Source: Acidobacteriota bacterium (GTDB lineage Bacteria; Acidobacteriota; Terriglobia; Acidiferrales; UBA7541). From it: a stretch of 44,799 bases of DNA. The notes beneath the pieces are model-generated. The model ran no database searches and was not told where the DNA came from. It saw nothing but the letters and a program-made list of their open reading frames with translations. A program made the position numbers and the translations under genes. Shown here piece after piece: positions 34,491 through 41,923 of the stretch (within the stretch, counting starts at the first letter, position 1; each line of letters starts with the position of its first letter). The DNA lies in NCBI GenBank assembly GCA_003224085.1, contig QHYK01000081.1, positions 1-44,799 of the forward strand, given 5' to 3'.

Positions 34491-35324
34491 CTAGCGCTGG
34501 CCCAAGAAAAAGAATAATGTCGTAAAGACCAGGTCGACCAAAATCACCAGAAATATGGAGACAACCACCGCTCGCGTAGTGGAGCGCCCAACTTCCTCGG
34601 CCCCTACGCCAGTCGTTAGACCTTCATGACATCCCACGGCGGTAATGGCAATCCCAAAAACGACGCTCTTGATTAATCCCGTCACGATGTCTCGCAGGAA
34701 AAGCGTATCGAGCGAAGCGCGAATGTAGCGGCCGAAGAAAAAACCTGCCTGCGTCACGCCAAAGAGCGCTCCGCCCAGAATTCCCATGGAGTTCGCCCAG
34801 ATGGTCAGGCAGGGGAGCATGATGGTCATGGCCAAGAACTTTGGCGCGACCAGAAAATCGACCGGATGAATCGCCATCGTCTCCAGCGCGTCAATTTCCT
34901 CGGTGACCCTCATGGTGCCGATTTCCGCGGCGAAGGCGGAGCCTGAGCGCCCGATGACCACAATCGCGGTAATCAACGGCCCGAGTTCGCGTGTCATGGA
35001 AATGGCAACGGCGTTTGCGACAAAAGTGATGGCGCCAAATTTGCGTAATTCGTATGCGCTTTGCAGCGCCAGAATCAATCCGATAAAAAAAGTGATCAGC
35101 GAAAGGATGGGCAGAGCCCGCACACCAACTTGCATCGCCTGAGAAATTGTTTGTTGCAAGCGGATCGGCTTTCCCTTGAACGGCGCGATAAATGTGTAAT
35201 AAGCGGCGCGCGCGCCCAGCGAGGTCAGCGATCCAAGATAAGCGAGGCCGTCGGTGACCGATCCACCAATTTGTGCCGCAAATTCCACGTTGCCCCTCGA
35301 GGAGACTGGGCGCCTAAAGACCAT
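34491..35324 (-). CDS. mlaE: Mla-type lipid ABC transporter permease
   Basis: The 277-residue permease has the MlaE family layout: an amphipathic N-terminus, then about five membrane segments and the strongly conserved block VAISMTRELGPLITAIVVIGRSG followed by ALETMAIHPVDFLVAPK and GCHEGL. It binds MlaF and forms the inner-membrane core of the lipid transporter. The ATG lies three bases after the stop of the STAS gene, so both should be made in fixed ratio. Confidence 0.95.
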   Translation of the reverse strand: MVFRRPVSSRGNVEFAAQIGGSVTDGLAYLGSLTSLGARAAYYTFIAPFKGKPIRLQQTISQAMQVGVRALPILSLITFFIGLILALQSAYELRKFGAITFVANAVAISMTRELGPLITAIVVIGRSGSAFAAEIGTMRVTEEIDALETMAIHPVDFLVAPKFLAMTIMLPCLTIWANSMGILGGALFGVTQAGFFFGRYIRASLDTLFLRDIVTGLIKSVVFGIAITAVGCHEGLTTGVGAEEVGRSTTRAVVVSIFLVILVDLVFTTLFFFLGQR

Positions 35325-35327
35325 GCC

Positions 35328-35660
35328 TCAGGGCGATACGGCTTGCTCCTCATTCTCGTAAATTTCGAAAATCTTCACCAGCTTGGAAAGCTGGAGAACT
35401 TCCCTAACCGTCGTGTTCAAACCATACAGAATCAGCCGGGCTTTCAGGTCCCGCGATACTTTCAGCCCCTCCACAAGAGACGCAACGCCCGAACTATCCA
35501 TGTAGCGAACGCCTTTCAAGTTCAGGATCACCCGGGGCACGCGCGCCTCGCGCAGTTCGTGCAAAAGGGCTTTTCGTAGTTCCGGTGACGAAGCGAGATC
35601 CACGTCTCCACGGACATCAAAAATGGTCATATTGTCCAGGCGACGCGCGGAAATTTCCAC
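35328..35660 (-). CDS. STAS domain protein (RsbV/SpoIIAA-like, possible MlaB counterpart)
   Basis: The 110-residue single-domain STAS protein has the full anti-anti-sigma pattern: DVRGDVDLASSPELR near the N-terminus and the phosphorylation loop YMDSSGVASL, where Ser56 matches SpoIIAA Ser58. A GTG start follows GGAG eight bases upstream. The gene sits between an RsbW-like kinase gene (12 bp) and mlaE (3 bp). In E. coli the STAS protein MlaB is a subunit of the MlaFEDB transporter, so this protein may serve the transporter, a sigma-factor switch, or both. A phosphorylatable serine and a kinase neighbour make phospho-control of the transporter a testable idea. Confidence 0.9.
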   Translation of the reverse strand: MEISARRLDNMTIFDVRGDVDLASSPELRKALLHELREARVPRVILNLKGVRYMDSSGVASLVEGLKVSRDLKARLILYGLNTTVREVLQLSKLVKIFEIYENEEQAVSP

Positions 35661-35672
35661 TATTCTTTCTCC

Positions 35673-36134
35673 TCAGACACCCTTCTCGGGCTTCGGTACA
35701 TCAAGAAGTTTTATCAGGCGCAGGTGGTTCTTTCCGAATTTGCGGCGGAATTCTACCGCGTCCATGCATTCGTTGATGAAATGCAATCCCAAGCCGCCCG
35801 GCCGGACTTCTTCGAGGGGGCGTCCACACCATTTCGCATGGTCAATCTTCTTGCCGCGGTCTTCGAGCACAATTTCCAGAGCTTTTCTTTGATTACCGTC
35901 TCGCGGAACCTCAATCCGGCGGAACAATGCGCGGATCGGGTGTCCCTGTTCTCCGCCATAGGCGTGTTTGATGATGTTGGTGAGAGCCTCATCGACCGCC
36001 AACACCACTGCCCGGCATTCCGCGCTGGAAAACCCCAACGTCTCGGCGAGCTGGCCCAAGGCATGGCGCACCACACAGAGCATTTCGGGATTGCTCTGCA
36101 ATTCCAAGTTCAGCAAAGGGCTGCTTCGGCTCAT
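35673..36134 (-). CDS. RsbW/SpoIIAB-like serine kinase (anti-sigma factor family)
   Basis: The 153-residue protein is a GHKL ATPase of the RsbW type: N box AVDEALTNIIKHAYG (Glu49, Asn53, His57), G1 box LEDRGKKID and G2 box GGLGLHFINECMDAVEF. RsbW proteins bind a sigma factor or phosphorylate a STAS partner. No sigma-factor gene is present in the window, whereas the STAS gene follows after 12 bp and the Mla genes after that. The target is therefore more likely the STAS protein at 35328-35660. It is the first gene of the six-gene operon. Confidence 0.88.
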   Translation of the reverse strand: MSRSSPLLNLELQSNPEMLCVVRHALGQLAETLGFSSAECRAVVLAVDEALTNIIKHAYGGEQGHPIRALFRRIEVPRDGNQRKALEIVLEDRGKKIDHAKWCGRPLEEVRPGGLGLHFINECMDAVEFRRKFGKNHLRLIKLLDVPKPEKGV

Positions 36135-36529
36135 TGGAGGCTCTCGATTGACACCAGGTTTATAGTTCCCTGGACACGCAGTTTGCAGCAGCTTCCGGGA
36201 CAGTCAGTACCAACGATGATACACGGAATCTCGGCGCACGCTGGCTCAAAAAGGTAAACCCAGATGCTTGCTTATAAGATGCCGGAGCAGTCATAGCGAG
36301 TGCAACACTCGGTCATGTCAAGGTCCCGAATCTTACGTTCTCCAGCGCCGCACATGATAGACTTGCCTGACCATTTCACCATCGGCAAGGCATGCGGTAT
36401 CTGCACTAATGTGCGCGGCTGACGAATTTCCCGAATTGCTTCCGACTTTCACTGTGATTGGAGGCCGCCCGTTACAAGATCCGGACGGCTGACTAGCTTA
36501 AGCGACAGAATCCAACGGCGGAATGGAAA
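36135..36529. other. Intergenic region between divergent rsbW-mla operon and DUF202 gene
   Basis: About 395 bp without a gene. The minus strand carries TTGACA next to a 15-base palindrome (described separately), which is probably the operon promoter. The remainder, 36330-36520, has no distinctive signal. Confidence 0.45.
36290..36321 (-). promoter_or_regulatory. Candidate promoter and operator of the rsbW-mla operon
   Basis: On the minus strand a perfect TTGACA (36321-36316) is followed by the palindrome CGAGTG-TTG-CACTCG (36311-36297). The -10 is poor: CGCTAT at 17 bp or TATGAC at 20 bp. A dyad between -35 and -10 is the usual site for a MerR-type activator or a repressor, so regulation here is likely. 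The leader would be about 150 bases. Confidence 0.4.
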
Positions 36530-37369
36530 ATGGATACGTCGGCGGAAAAGAAGCAGAGAGTGGAGCTTGGCGACTATTTGGCCGCCGAGCGAACGTTTCT
36601 TGCGTGGGTTCGCACCGGGCTGGCGCTGATGGGATTTGGTTTCGTGGTTGCGCGGTTCGGTCTCTTCCTGCAGCAGCTCCGGCTTGCCGACCAAGTTCCC
36701 TCAAACCTGTCTTATGGGATCTCGTTGTGGTTCGGGACGACACTCATCGGTGTGGGAGTTGCCGTGAATCTCTGCGCCGCTTTGCGCCACGTGCGTTTGG
36801 TTCGTCAACTCGACGCGGGCGAACCTGAGCTTTTGGGTTCTTTGACCTTCCCTGTCGCCACCGCGTTGTTTCTGGTTTTCGTTGGATTGGCGATGGCGAT
36901 TTATCTCGTATCTGTGCGCGGTTCGGCAAATCCTCCGACGGGAAGCACCATGGAGACAACCATGACACCTGGAATGATGCCCGCAAGCAACAAGGGAATC
37001 ATCGACAAACGGAGCAATCACTCGGTCGAGGCCACCGTGGAAAAGCTCAAGAACATTCTGCAATCTAAGGGCGTCACCTTATTTGCGCTGGTCGACCACA
37101 GTGGAGAGGCCGAAAAAGTGGGAATGAAAATGCCGCCGACCAAGCTGCTCATCTTCGGCAGCCCCAAAGCGGGAACGCCACTTATGTTGGCCGCCCCCAG
37201 CGTTGCCATTGATCTGCCTCTGAAAATCCTAGTTTCGGAAGATGACCAGGGAGAAGTCTGGGTTTCCTACAATAGTCCCGACTACTTGAAGGGGCGACAT
37301 GGTCTGCCTCCAGAATTGCTGGCTAACATTGCCGTCGTAGACACCTTGGCGTCCATGGCTTCCGAGTAG
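36530..37369 (+). CDS. DUF202-DUF302 fusion membrane protein
   Basis: The 279-residue protein joins a YidH/DUF202 membrane domain (about 12-130; LGDYLAAERTFLAWVRTGLA, then segments near 30-50, 64-84 and 107-128) to a cytoplasmic or periplasmic DUF302 domain (about 156-279; NHSVEATVEKLKNILQSKGVTLFA, GSPKAGTPLM, DLPLKILVSEDDQGEVWVSY). The two are normally separate proteins of unknown function. DUF302 proteins often occur near redox or metal genes. The Gly/Thr/Met-rich linker (about 131-155) joins them. ATG 36530 is chosen because the DUF202 motif starts soon after it. Function not known. Confidence 0.85.
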   Translation: MDTSAEKKQRVELGDYLAAERTFLAWVRTGLALMGFGFVVARFGLFLQQLRLADQVPSNLSYGISLWFGTTLIGVGVAVNLCAALRHVRLVRQLDAGEPELLGSLTFPVATALFLVFVGLAMAIYLVSVRGSANPPTGSTMETTMTPGMMPASNKGIIDKRSNHSVEATVEKLKNILQSKGVTLFALVDHSGEAEKVGMKMPPTKLLIFGSPKAGTPLMLAAPSVAIDLPLKILVSEDDQGEVWVSYNSPDYLKGRHGLPPELLANIAVVDTLASMASE

Positions 37370-38021
37370 CCTCGCTAATCGAGGAGCGCGTGCGTGGAGC
37401 ATCCAAATCACCACGCCTTCAACCGTTGCAAGAAAAGTTCCACGTTAGAGGCATTGGGTTTCCCAGGGCTTGAACAAACTCTAGGTTCCCGAAGCCGGCG
37501 GAGGCACGGTCCAGCCAACAACCATTGTATAATCAATAGGATAGCGGCGGACAGGACTCCTGGCAGATTGAATGTGGGACGGAAATGGCTGGTAAATACC
37601 AGAGAAAAAGCGGTCCCAAAGCGAAGTACGATTCCAGACCGCGGGGTAGGATCCACGTGGGCCGCGCCCCGCGAGTCGTACTCCCCCAAAACTGGTTAGC
37701 GGCCGGGCCTGGTCATCGGAGCGAATCCTGTGGAGCCCTTTACCCAATCTTTTGCCTTCATTTGGGAATACGCATTCTGCCGTATTCGCCGTGGACGCCT
37801 GTCACGCCCGTCAGCGCATCATTTATTGGAATGCAGGAGCGCGTAGCCTATTCGGTTATTCAGAGGTCAAGTTCTGAAGCAGCCCTGCTGGCGCGTGCTT
37901 GGCGACCGAGGAAGGCAACGGCCATGGAGCGGGCCAAATTGCCGGCGTCCAACGTTGCCTATCGTGTGGAAACTTTCCGCCGCACTGTTATTTTGATGAT
38001 CGGCTTCGTGGGCCGTACTTC
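37370..38021. other. Long intergenic region without a supported gene
   Basis: About 650 bp between the DUF202-DUF302 gene and the convergent end of the subtilase gene. Several frames are open for 60-185 codons on either strand, but none has a ribosome-binding site, a recognisable motif or normal composition; the longest runs into the subtilase antisense strand. A TATAAT occurs at 37526-37531 without a -35. Degraded sequence is likely. Confidence 0.45.
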
Positions 38022-39386
38022 TCACGGGGCCATTGACCCAAGCGCCTGGACTAAGTCCAACCTGCCGTTGCCCATGGGTTTTTCGGGGGTGAAGGGCGCT
38101 AGGGGCGCTGCATTAGCCACGGCGCCGGCGGCCCGAGACTGATTTGTGCTCGCTTGCATATCTAGCAGCAGAGAGGATGCACCGGAAACGAACGGCGCAC
38201 TGAAAGAAGTTCCCCATCCGGCGGCGTAGGTGTTGAAGGGATAGGTTGTGACGATGGCTTCTCCGGGAGCGGCGACCCATACGATGGCATCGCCATAGTT
38301 GGAAAATGAAGACGGCGTATCTGCGTCGCTCGTGGAGGCCACTCCCATCACATAGTCTTGCCACTCCGCAGGGTAAACATTCAGCGGAGGAGCCGATTGG
38401 CCATCGTTGCCAGCCGACGCGATACAAATGATGTTGTTCTGGTTGGCATAGCTCAACGCCATCTGCAGTTCCGGTGAGTTTGTCTGCGTGTCAAAGCTCA
38501 TGTTGATTACGTTGGCGTTATTCTGCACTGCATAATAAACGGCCCGCACAATGTCGGAGAGGAAGCCTGTACCGTCCGATTTGAAGGTTTTCAAAGGCAA
38601 GAGTCGCGCCGTCGGAGCAACCAGGTGGATCACACCCATGACCATAGTGCCGTGACCGAACGCGACGTACTGACACGGCGTTTGCTGGTTGCAATCAAGG
38701 ACGGCCGCCGTAGACTGGTCCAGTACCGCAGCAGTGGATTGATTGACTTGAGCTGCGGAGCAACTCGGGCAGGGTGGAGGCGGGCATGAAGTGCGGAGGC
38801 ACGAAGAAGATATATCTGTTAGTTCTGAACCACCCGGCTGATTCCGTGCAAAGTCGTAACCCCGCAATAGAACCCTTCTTAGCGCGGGATGCGTGGGATC
38901 CACGCCTGTGTCAATATCCGCGACAATTCCGCTGCCAGTGACTGCAAACTGGCTCTGCGCTTCCGCGACGCCGACGATATGTGCGGCGGGTTGGTTTGCA
39001 TAGCTATTCCATACGGTTCCCCTTGTGTCGGGATAGTGTACCGGAGTTCTGTCCGACAGCAGGTTCTTCAGGTCTGTTGTCGGAGGCATTGTATTTAGTG
39101 ACCCGATCGGAAATAAGTTGAGCAACTGATCCGCTTCGGCATCCACAATTCCCAGAGGGAGAGCCAGCAGTTCGTCCAAGTCAAGCGGACTGGTGATCAG
39201 GAAAAGTTGGCCGCCGGGATCCCCCAGTCCACGCACCACTGTGCAGGGCAATAGGGGAAGATTGCACACCGTTTGAAGCGTTTCGAGATCGAGCGTGGTG
39301 CGGACGATAAATCGGTTGTCGGCAGAGGCTTTGGCTGGCCAGAGTCCGCAGAGGAGCACGAGCACAAATACAGATTTGAACCTCAT
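38022..39386 (-). CDS. Exported subtilisin-like serine protease (S8 family)
   Basis: The 454-residue protein has a signal peptide (cleaved near AKASA, about residue 21), a pro-region (about 23-130) and a subtilase domain with catalytic Asp159 (ADIDTGVD), His245 (FGHGTMVMG), Ser394 (GTSFSAPFVSG) and oxyanion Asn327 (SAGND). An unusual insert between Asp and His (about 183-238) holds CPPPPCPSC and two tandem copies of QSTAAVLD. The G-rich sequence AGGGGGGGG lies before the ATG. It is a secreted endopeptidase; its substrate is unknown. No partners are visible. Confidence 0.92.
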   Translation of the reverse strand: MRFKSVFVLVLLCGLWPAKASADNRFIVRTTLDLETLQTVCNLPLLPCTVVRGLGDPGGQLFLITSPLDLDELLALPLGIVDAEADQLLNLFPIGSLNTMPPTTDLKNLLSDRTPVHYPDTRGTVWNSYANQPAAHIVGVAEAQSQFAVTGSGIVADIDTGVDPTHPALRRVLLRGYDFARNQPGGSELTDISSSCLRTSCPPPPCPSCSAAQVNQSTAAVLDQSTAAVLDCNQQTPCQYVAFGHGTMVMGVIHLVAPTARLLPLKTFKSDGTGFLSDIVRAVYYAVQNNANVINMSFDTQTNSPELQMALSYANQNNIICIASAGNDGQSAPPLNVYPAEWQDYVMGVASTSDADTPSSFSNYGDAIVWVAAPGEAIVTTYPFNTYAAGWGTSFSAPFVSGASSLLLDMQASTNQSRAAGAVANAAPLAPFTPEKPMGNGRLDLVQALGSMAP

Positions 39387-39458
39387 GGCCTACCCCCCCC
39401 TTAGAATAAAAGTATTGCTGTGTCGACAAATCCGCAGAAATCTCGGGATTTGCGATTC

Positions 39459-40262
39459 TTATGTCCAACTTATGACGCGCTGCAAATCGGGCAAGCCGAA
39501 ATCGGGCAAACCGGCCGATACCCAGAAGTTTTCTCGGGCTTTTATTTCTAACGTGATGCCTGGCTCTGGCTCGAATTCAAAGTGAAACTCGCCCCACTCA
39601 TTCGTCCTCGCTATTCCAATCAACCCTGAATGGCCCTGGACAACGATTGGAACGCCGCCCAGATAAGGCTTCCCTTTGGCCGCGTCCAAGACCTGACCAA
39701 TCAGAGTGATGTGTTGCGAGCCGCTCTGCCCTTCGAGGGAAAGGTCCGCTACGAGCGTGTCGGATTCATAACGGAGTTGGCGATACATGGGCTGGGAGGA
39801 TCTGATACCAGCGAACGACGGTTGCAGAAGGCTATCAAAGACCAGCGGCGCGCCACGCGTGACTTGGCGGGGAACAGTACCCCGGCGGAGCAGGGAGTCC
39901 AAGTTGGGCCACAGCTCTTGGAAAAGGGTATCCAGCCGAACTACCGGAACAGAATAAGCATCCAGCACCTGGAGCAATTCCGGGTCGCTTTGTTCCCTTA
40001 TGAGAACCATCAGGCGGCCTCGTAGGTCAGGAACCCGCTTGTGGAACAAGGCCACCACGCGGGCTGGAGGTGAATCTGCTAGCTGCGGGTCAAGGATAGC
40101 GGCATCAGGTCTTTCCCGCCCAAACAGCTCCACGGCCGTCTTCAAAGCTGAAGCGACAAGGCACTGGTACCCCATGCTCCGGAGCAGCACCCGCACGTTG
40201 TCACGCACGAGAGGGTTGGCTCCGAGCATTAGTACCTTGAGCTGGGTGCGCGCGGTTTCCAA
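39459..40262 (-). CDS. Degenerate receiver domain fused to a C-terminal carboxypeptidase-like beta domain
   Basis: The 267-residue protein has an N-terminal receiver-like region (about 8-125) in which Asp58 (AAILDPQL) stands at the phosphoacceptor site, but the acidic pair is replaced (GAN at 14-16) and the lysine is missing, so ordinary phosphorylation is doubtful. A linker rich in Arg and Ser follows, then a beta-sandwich (about 183-250: GQVLDAAKGKPYLGGVPIVV, GIARTNEWGEFHFEFE) like the carboxypeptidase regulatory domain. No signal peptide precedes it, so it is cytoplasmic. It starts with TTG after a GTAGGG sequence. The combination is unfamiliar to me; function unknown. Confidence 0.7.
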   Translation of the reverse strand: METARTQLKVLMLGANPLVRDNVRVLLRSMGYQCLVASALKTAVELFGRERPDAAILDPQLADSPPARVVALFHKRVPDLRGRLMVLIREQSDPELLQVLDAYSVPVVRLDTLFQELWPNLDSLLRRGTVPRQVTRGAPLVFDSLLQPSFAGIRSSQPMYRQLRYESDTLVADLSLEGQSGSQHITLIGQVLDAAKGKPYLGGVPIVVQGHSGLIGIARTNEWGEFHFEFEPEPGITLEIKARENFWVSAGLPDFGLPDLQRVISWT

Positions 40263-40561
40263 CGGTCCCTACTTGTAAGTAACCCGTTTTAGGGTCGGCT
40301 AACTAGCAGATAAAGCATGTAAGGATGGCAGTCAATTTAGGGAAACCCTCAAAACTCTATAGGGATTACTATGGAAAATCGGAAAAGCGGACAGCCAACA
40401 AAGTATTGATACCGGCACGCTTGTCCAAATTAGGCTTTGAGACTCTTAGGCAAAAAGGCCGAGTATCGGCCTACGAACGTTTCGTGAGCCGAACGCGTTG
40501 GGGCCTAGTTAGCCACCTGCACCCACGCACGCCGACATAACCATCGACGGCCTGATAGATA

Positions 40562-40589
40562 TGGCGGAAGCGTGTGGGAGTCGAACCCA
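40562..40589 (-). other. tRNA-Sec-like 3' fragment (possible attachment site)
   Basis: Read on the minus strand, 28 bases look like the end of a tRNA: the T arm TGGG-TTCGACT-CCCA, an eight-base acceptor strand ACGCTTCC, discriminator G and CCA. Eight acceptor bases after the T stem are the feature of selenocysteine tRNA. The 5' acceptor partner GGAAGCGT, the D arm and the anticodon are missing. Such 3' fragments are left when integrative elements recombine with a tRNA gene; selC is a known target. Confidence 0.5.
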
Positions 40590-40639
40590 AACATTCGACT
40601 CCCAAGTCCCGGCGAATGATGACGTTGCGGTTTCCGCCA
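40562..40639. repeat. Nested inverted repeats around the tRNA-like fragment
   Basis: The outer arms TGGCGGAA (40562-40569) and TTCCGCCA (40632-40639) enclose inner arms TGGGAGTCGAA (40575-40585) and TTCGACTCCCA (40594-40604). The 78-base block can fold into two stacked stems on either strand. Confidence 0.6.
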
Positions 40640-41060
40640 AGTCCCATTGGAGTCAATTGGAGTCCAAGAGTCTTAGGTTTTCTTTTTCCGTCCAGCTTCT
40701 TCCCTTCTCCCGCTCCCGTTACGCGCGTTTGCCCTGGCCCCATCCCGAAAATCAGGAATCAATTAGGGCCGCGGAGCGTTCTAAACCGCGGCCTGGAACA
40801 TTACGCCCTCGGCCTGAATGCCAGCAAGGTTCACGCACGAGTTGGCCCGATTGAAACATCACTCCTTGACGAAGATCCTCCCGCTGCGAGAAGTCAAATG
40901 CAAACCGTTTCCGATGGGAGCTGCCAAACTGGGATAGATCCGCCATCTGCCCGTCCGTTTGCGGGTTACGACGGGCTATCCAGCTATTGGGTCATGAGGG
41001 TTCAGGACCATCCGACAACGTATTACGTCGCTGCAACCACAGTAATGGCATGGAGGATCG

Positions 41061-41495
41061 TCAAATACTTTTCGGACCCGCGCCAGCCGCCGGCGGCCGC
41101 GAGGAAACGTTCTTGTCAGCTTCCTTTTTTGCGCTCCTGTCGATTTCGATCGAACCTTTGAAGTCCGCGCCGTCCTCGATCATGATTTGTGCCGTAGTCA
41201 AATTCCCGATTATCGAACCGTCCTTCCTAATCTCGATCCGTCCCTTCGCGCGCACATTTCCCTTCACGTAACCGTACACCACCACGTCGCGGGCGTTGAT
41301 GTCAGCCGTTAGCTTCGCCGTCGCTCCGACCGTCAGCTTCCGCTCATCAAGCTGGATCAGTCCTTCGACCGAGCCTTCGATTAGCAGATCCTCAGTGCCG
41401 GAGATGTCGCCTTTCACATGCAGGCTCGACCCTAGGCACCCCGTCGTGCCCGGGGCCGCAGCTTGCGGCGTATCCGGTTTTTTCTTATCCCAGAT
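41061..41495 (-). CDS. Bactofilin (polymer-forming cytoskeletal protein), apparent ATC start
   Basis: The 144-residue protein contains the bactofilin beta-helix core (about 26-125): HVKGDISGTEDLLIEGSVEG, LTVGATAKLTADINARDVVV, GNVRAKGRIEIRKDGSIIG and MIEDGADFKGSIEI. Bactofilins form filaments at the membrane and help shape and envelope organisation. A GTG at 41417 would begin inside the first beta repeat. Upstream the frame stays open to a TAG at 41507 and reads RPIWDKKKPDTPQAAAPGTT, like the usual bactofilin start MWDKKK. An AGGAG lies six bases before the ATC codon at 41495-41493, exactly where ATG is expected. I therefore place the start at ATC, either a rare start codon or a point mutation. 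Confidence 0.75.
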   Translation of the reverse strand: MWDKKKPDTPQAAAPGTTGCLGSSLHVKGDISGTEDLLIEGSVEGLIQLDERKLTVGATAKLTADINARDVVVYGYVKGNVRAKGRIEIRKDGSIIGNLTTAQIMIEDGADFKGSIEIDRSAKKEADKNVSSRPPAAGAGPKSI

Positions 41496-41923
41496 CGGAC
41501 GCTCCTAAGAGACAGCACACCCCACGCAAATTTCCCGCCGGGCGTGCATCAAACTCGATCCCCCGCTCCAGCTCACAGAAATTCCTTGCGAGATTCAGCG
41601 TTGCCCAGAATCCTACTCCTGCGAGGGGGGCGCATCAAGGCGCGGCGTGCTGGGCCGCGTTCGGAAAACAACTCCTTTTGGGCATCCAAAACAGGGAATT
41701 CAGTGCGAACAGAATCAATCACTTGCGACCTGCGTAGAAGTAGGGTTTCTGGGCAACCTCGGCCTATTGGTGGACTCTAAGCCTTAGCTGAGGAATCTCA
41801 ACTTCTGGATTGCCGTCACTCGGCAACAATCCTGATGATGATCAGGCTGAGAGGGGCTACAATGCCCCGAGGCGTTGGGGATTCTATATCCCGCTGTACT
41901 CGTCGCCGCGCGACTGTCGCAAT
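41496..41923. other. Intergenic region with two small hairpins
   Basis: About 430 bp without a supported gene. Two short perfect hairpins, CCTGAT/ATCAGG (41831-41846) and GGGGC/GCCCC (41853-41868), lie 55-95 bases past the stop of the TonB receptor gene on the minus strand. They lack T tracts. The rest shows nothing I can interpret. Confidence 0.4.

Larger units (their letters stand above)
40263..41060. other. Gene-poor region with tRNA-like fragment
   Basis: Almost 800 bp between two minus-strand genes. Open frames (for example 40574-41161 on the plus strand) cover the tRNA-like repeat and lack signals or motifs, so I do not call them. The only structured part is 40562-40639. The region looks like a degraded insertion border. 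Confidence 0.5.

Noticed and set aside
37585-38142. A 185-codon open frame on the plus strand
   Set aside because: No ribosome-binding site, no motif, and its end runs over the antisense strand of the subtilase gene.
40562-40660. A complete tRNA gene at the tRNA-like fragment
   Set aside because: No matching 5' acceptor strand, D arm or anticodon arm can be found at the proper distance on the minus strand.
40574-41161. A 195-codon open frame on the plus strand
   Set aside because: It begins inside the tRNA-like inverted repeat and ends in the antisense strand of the bactofilin gene; composition is irregular.
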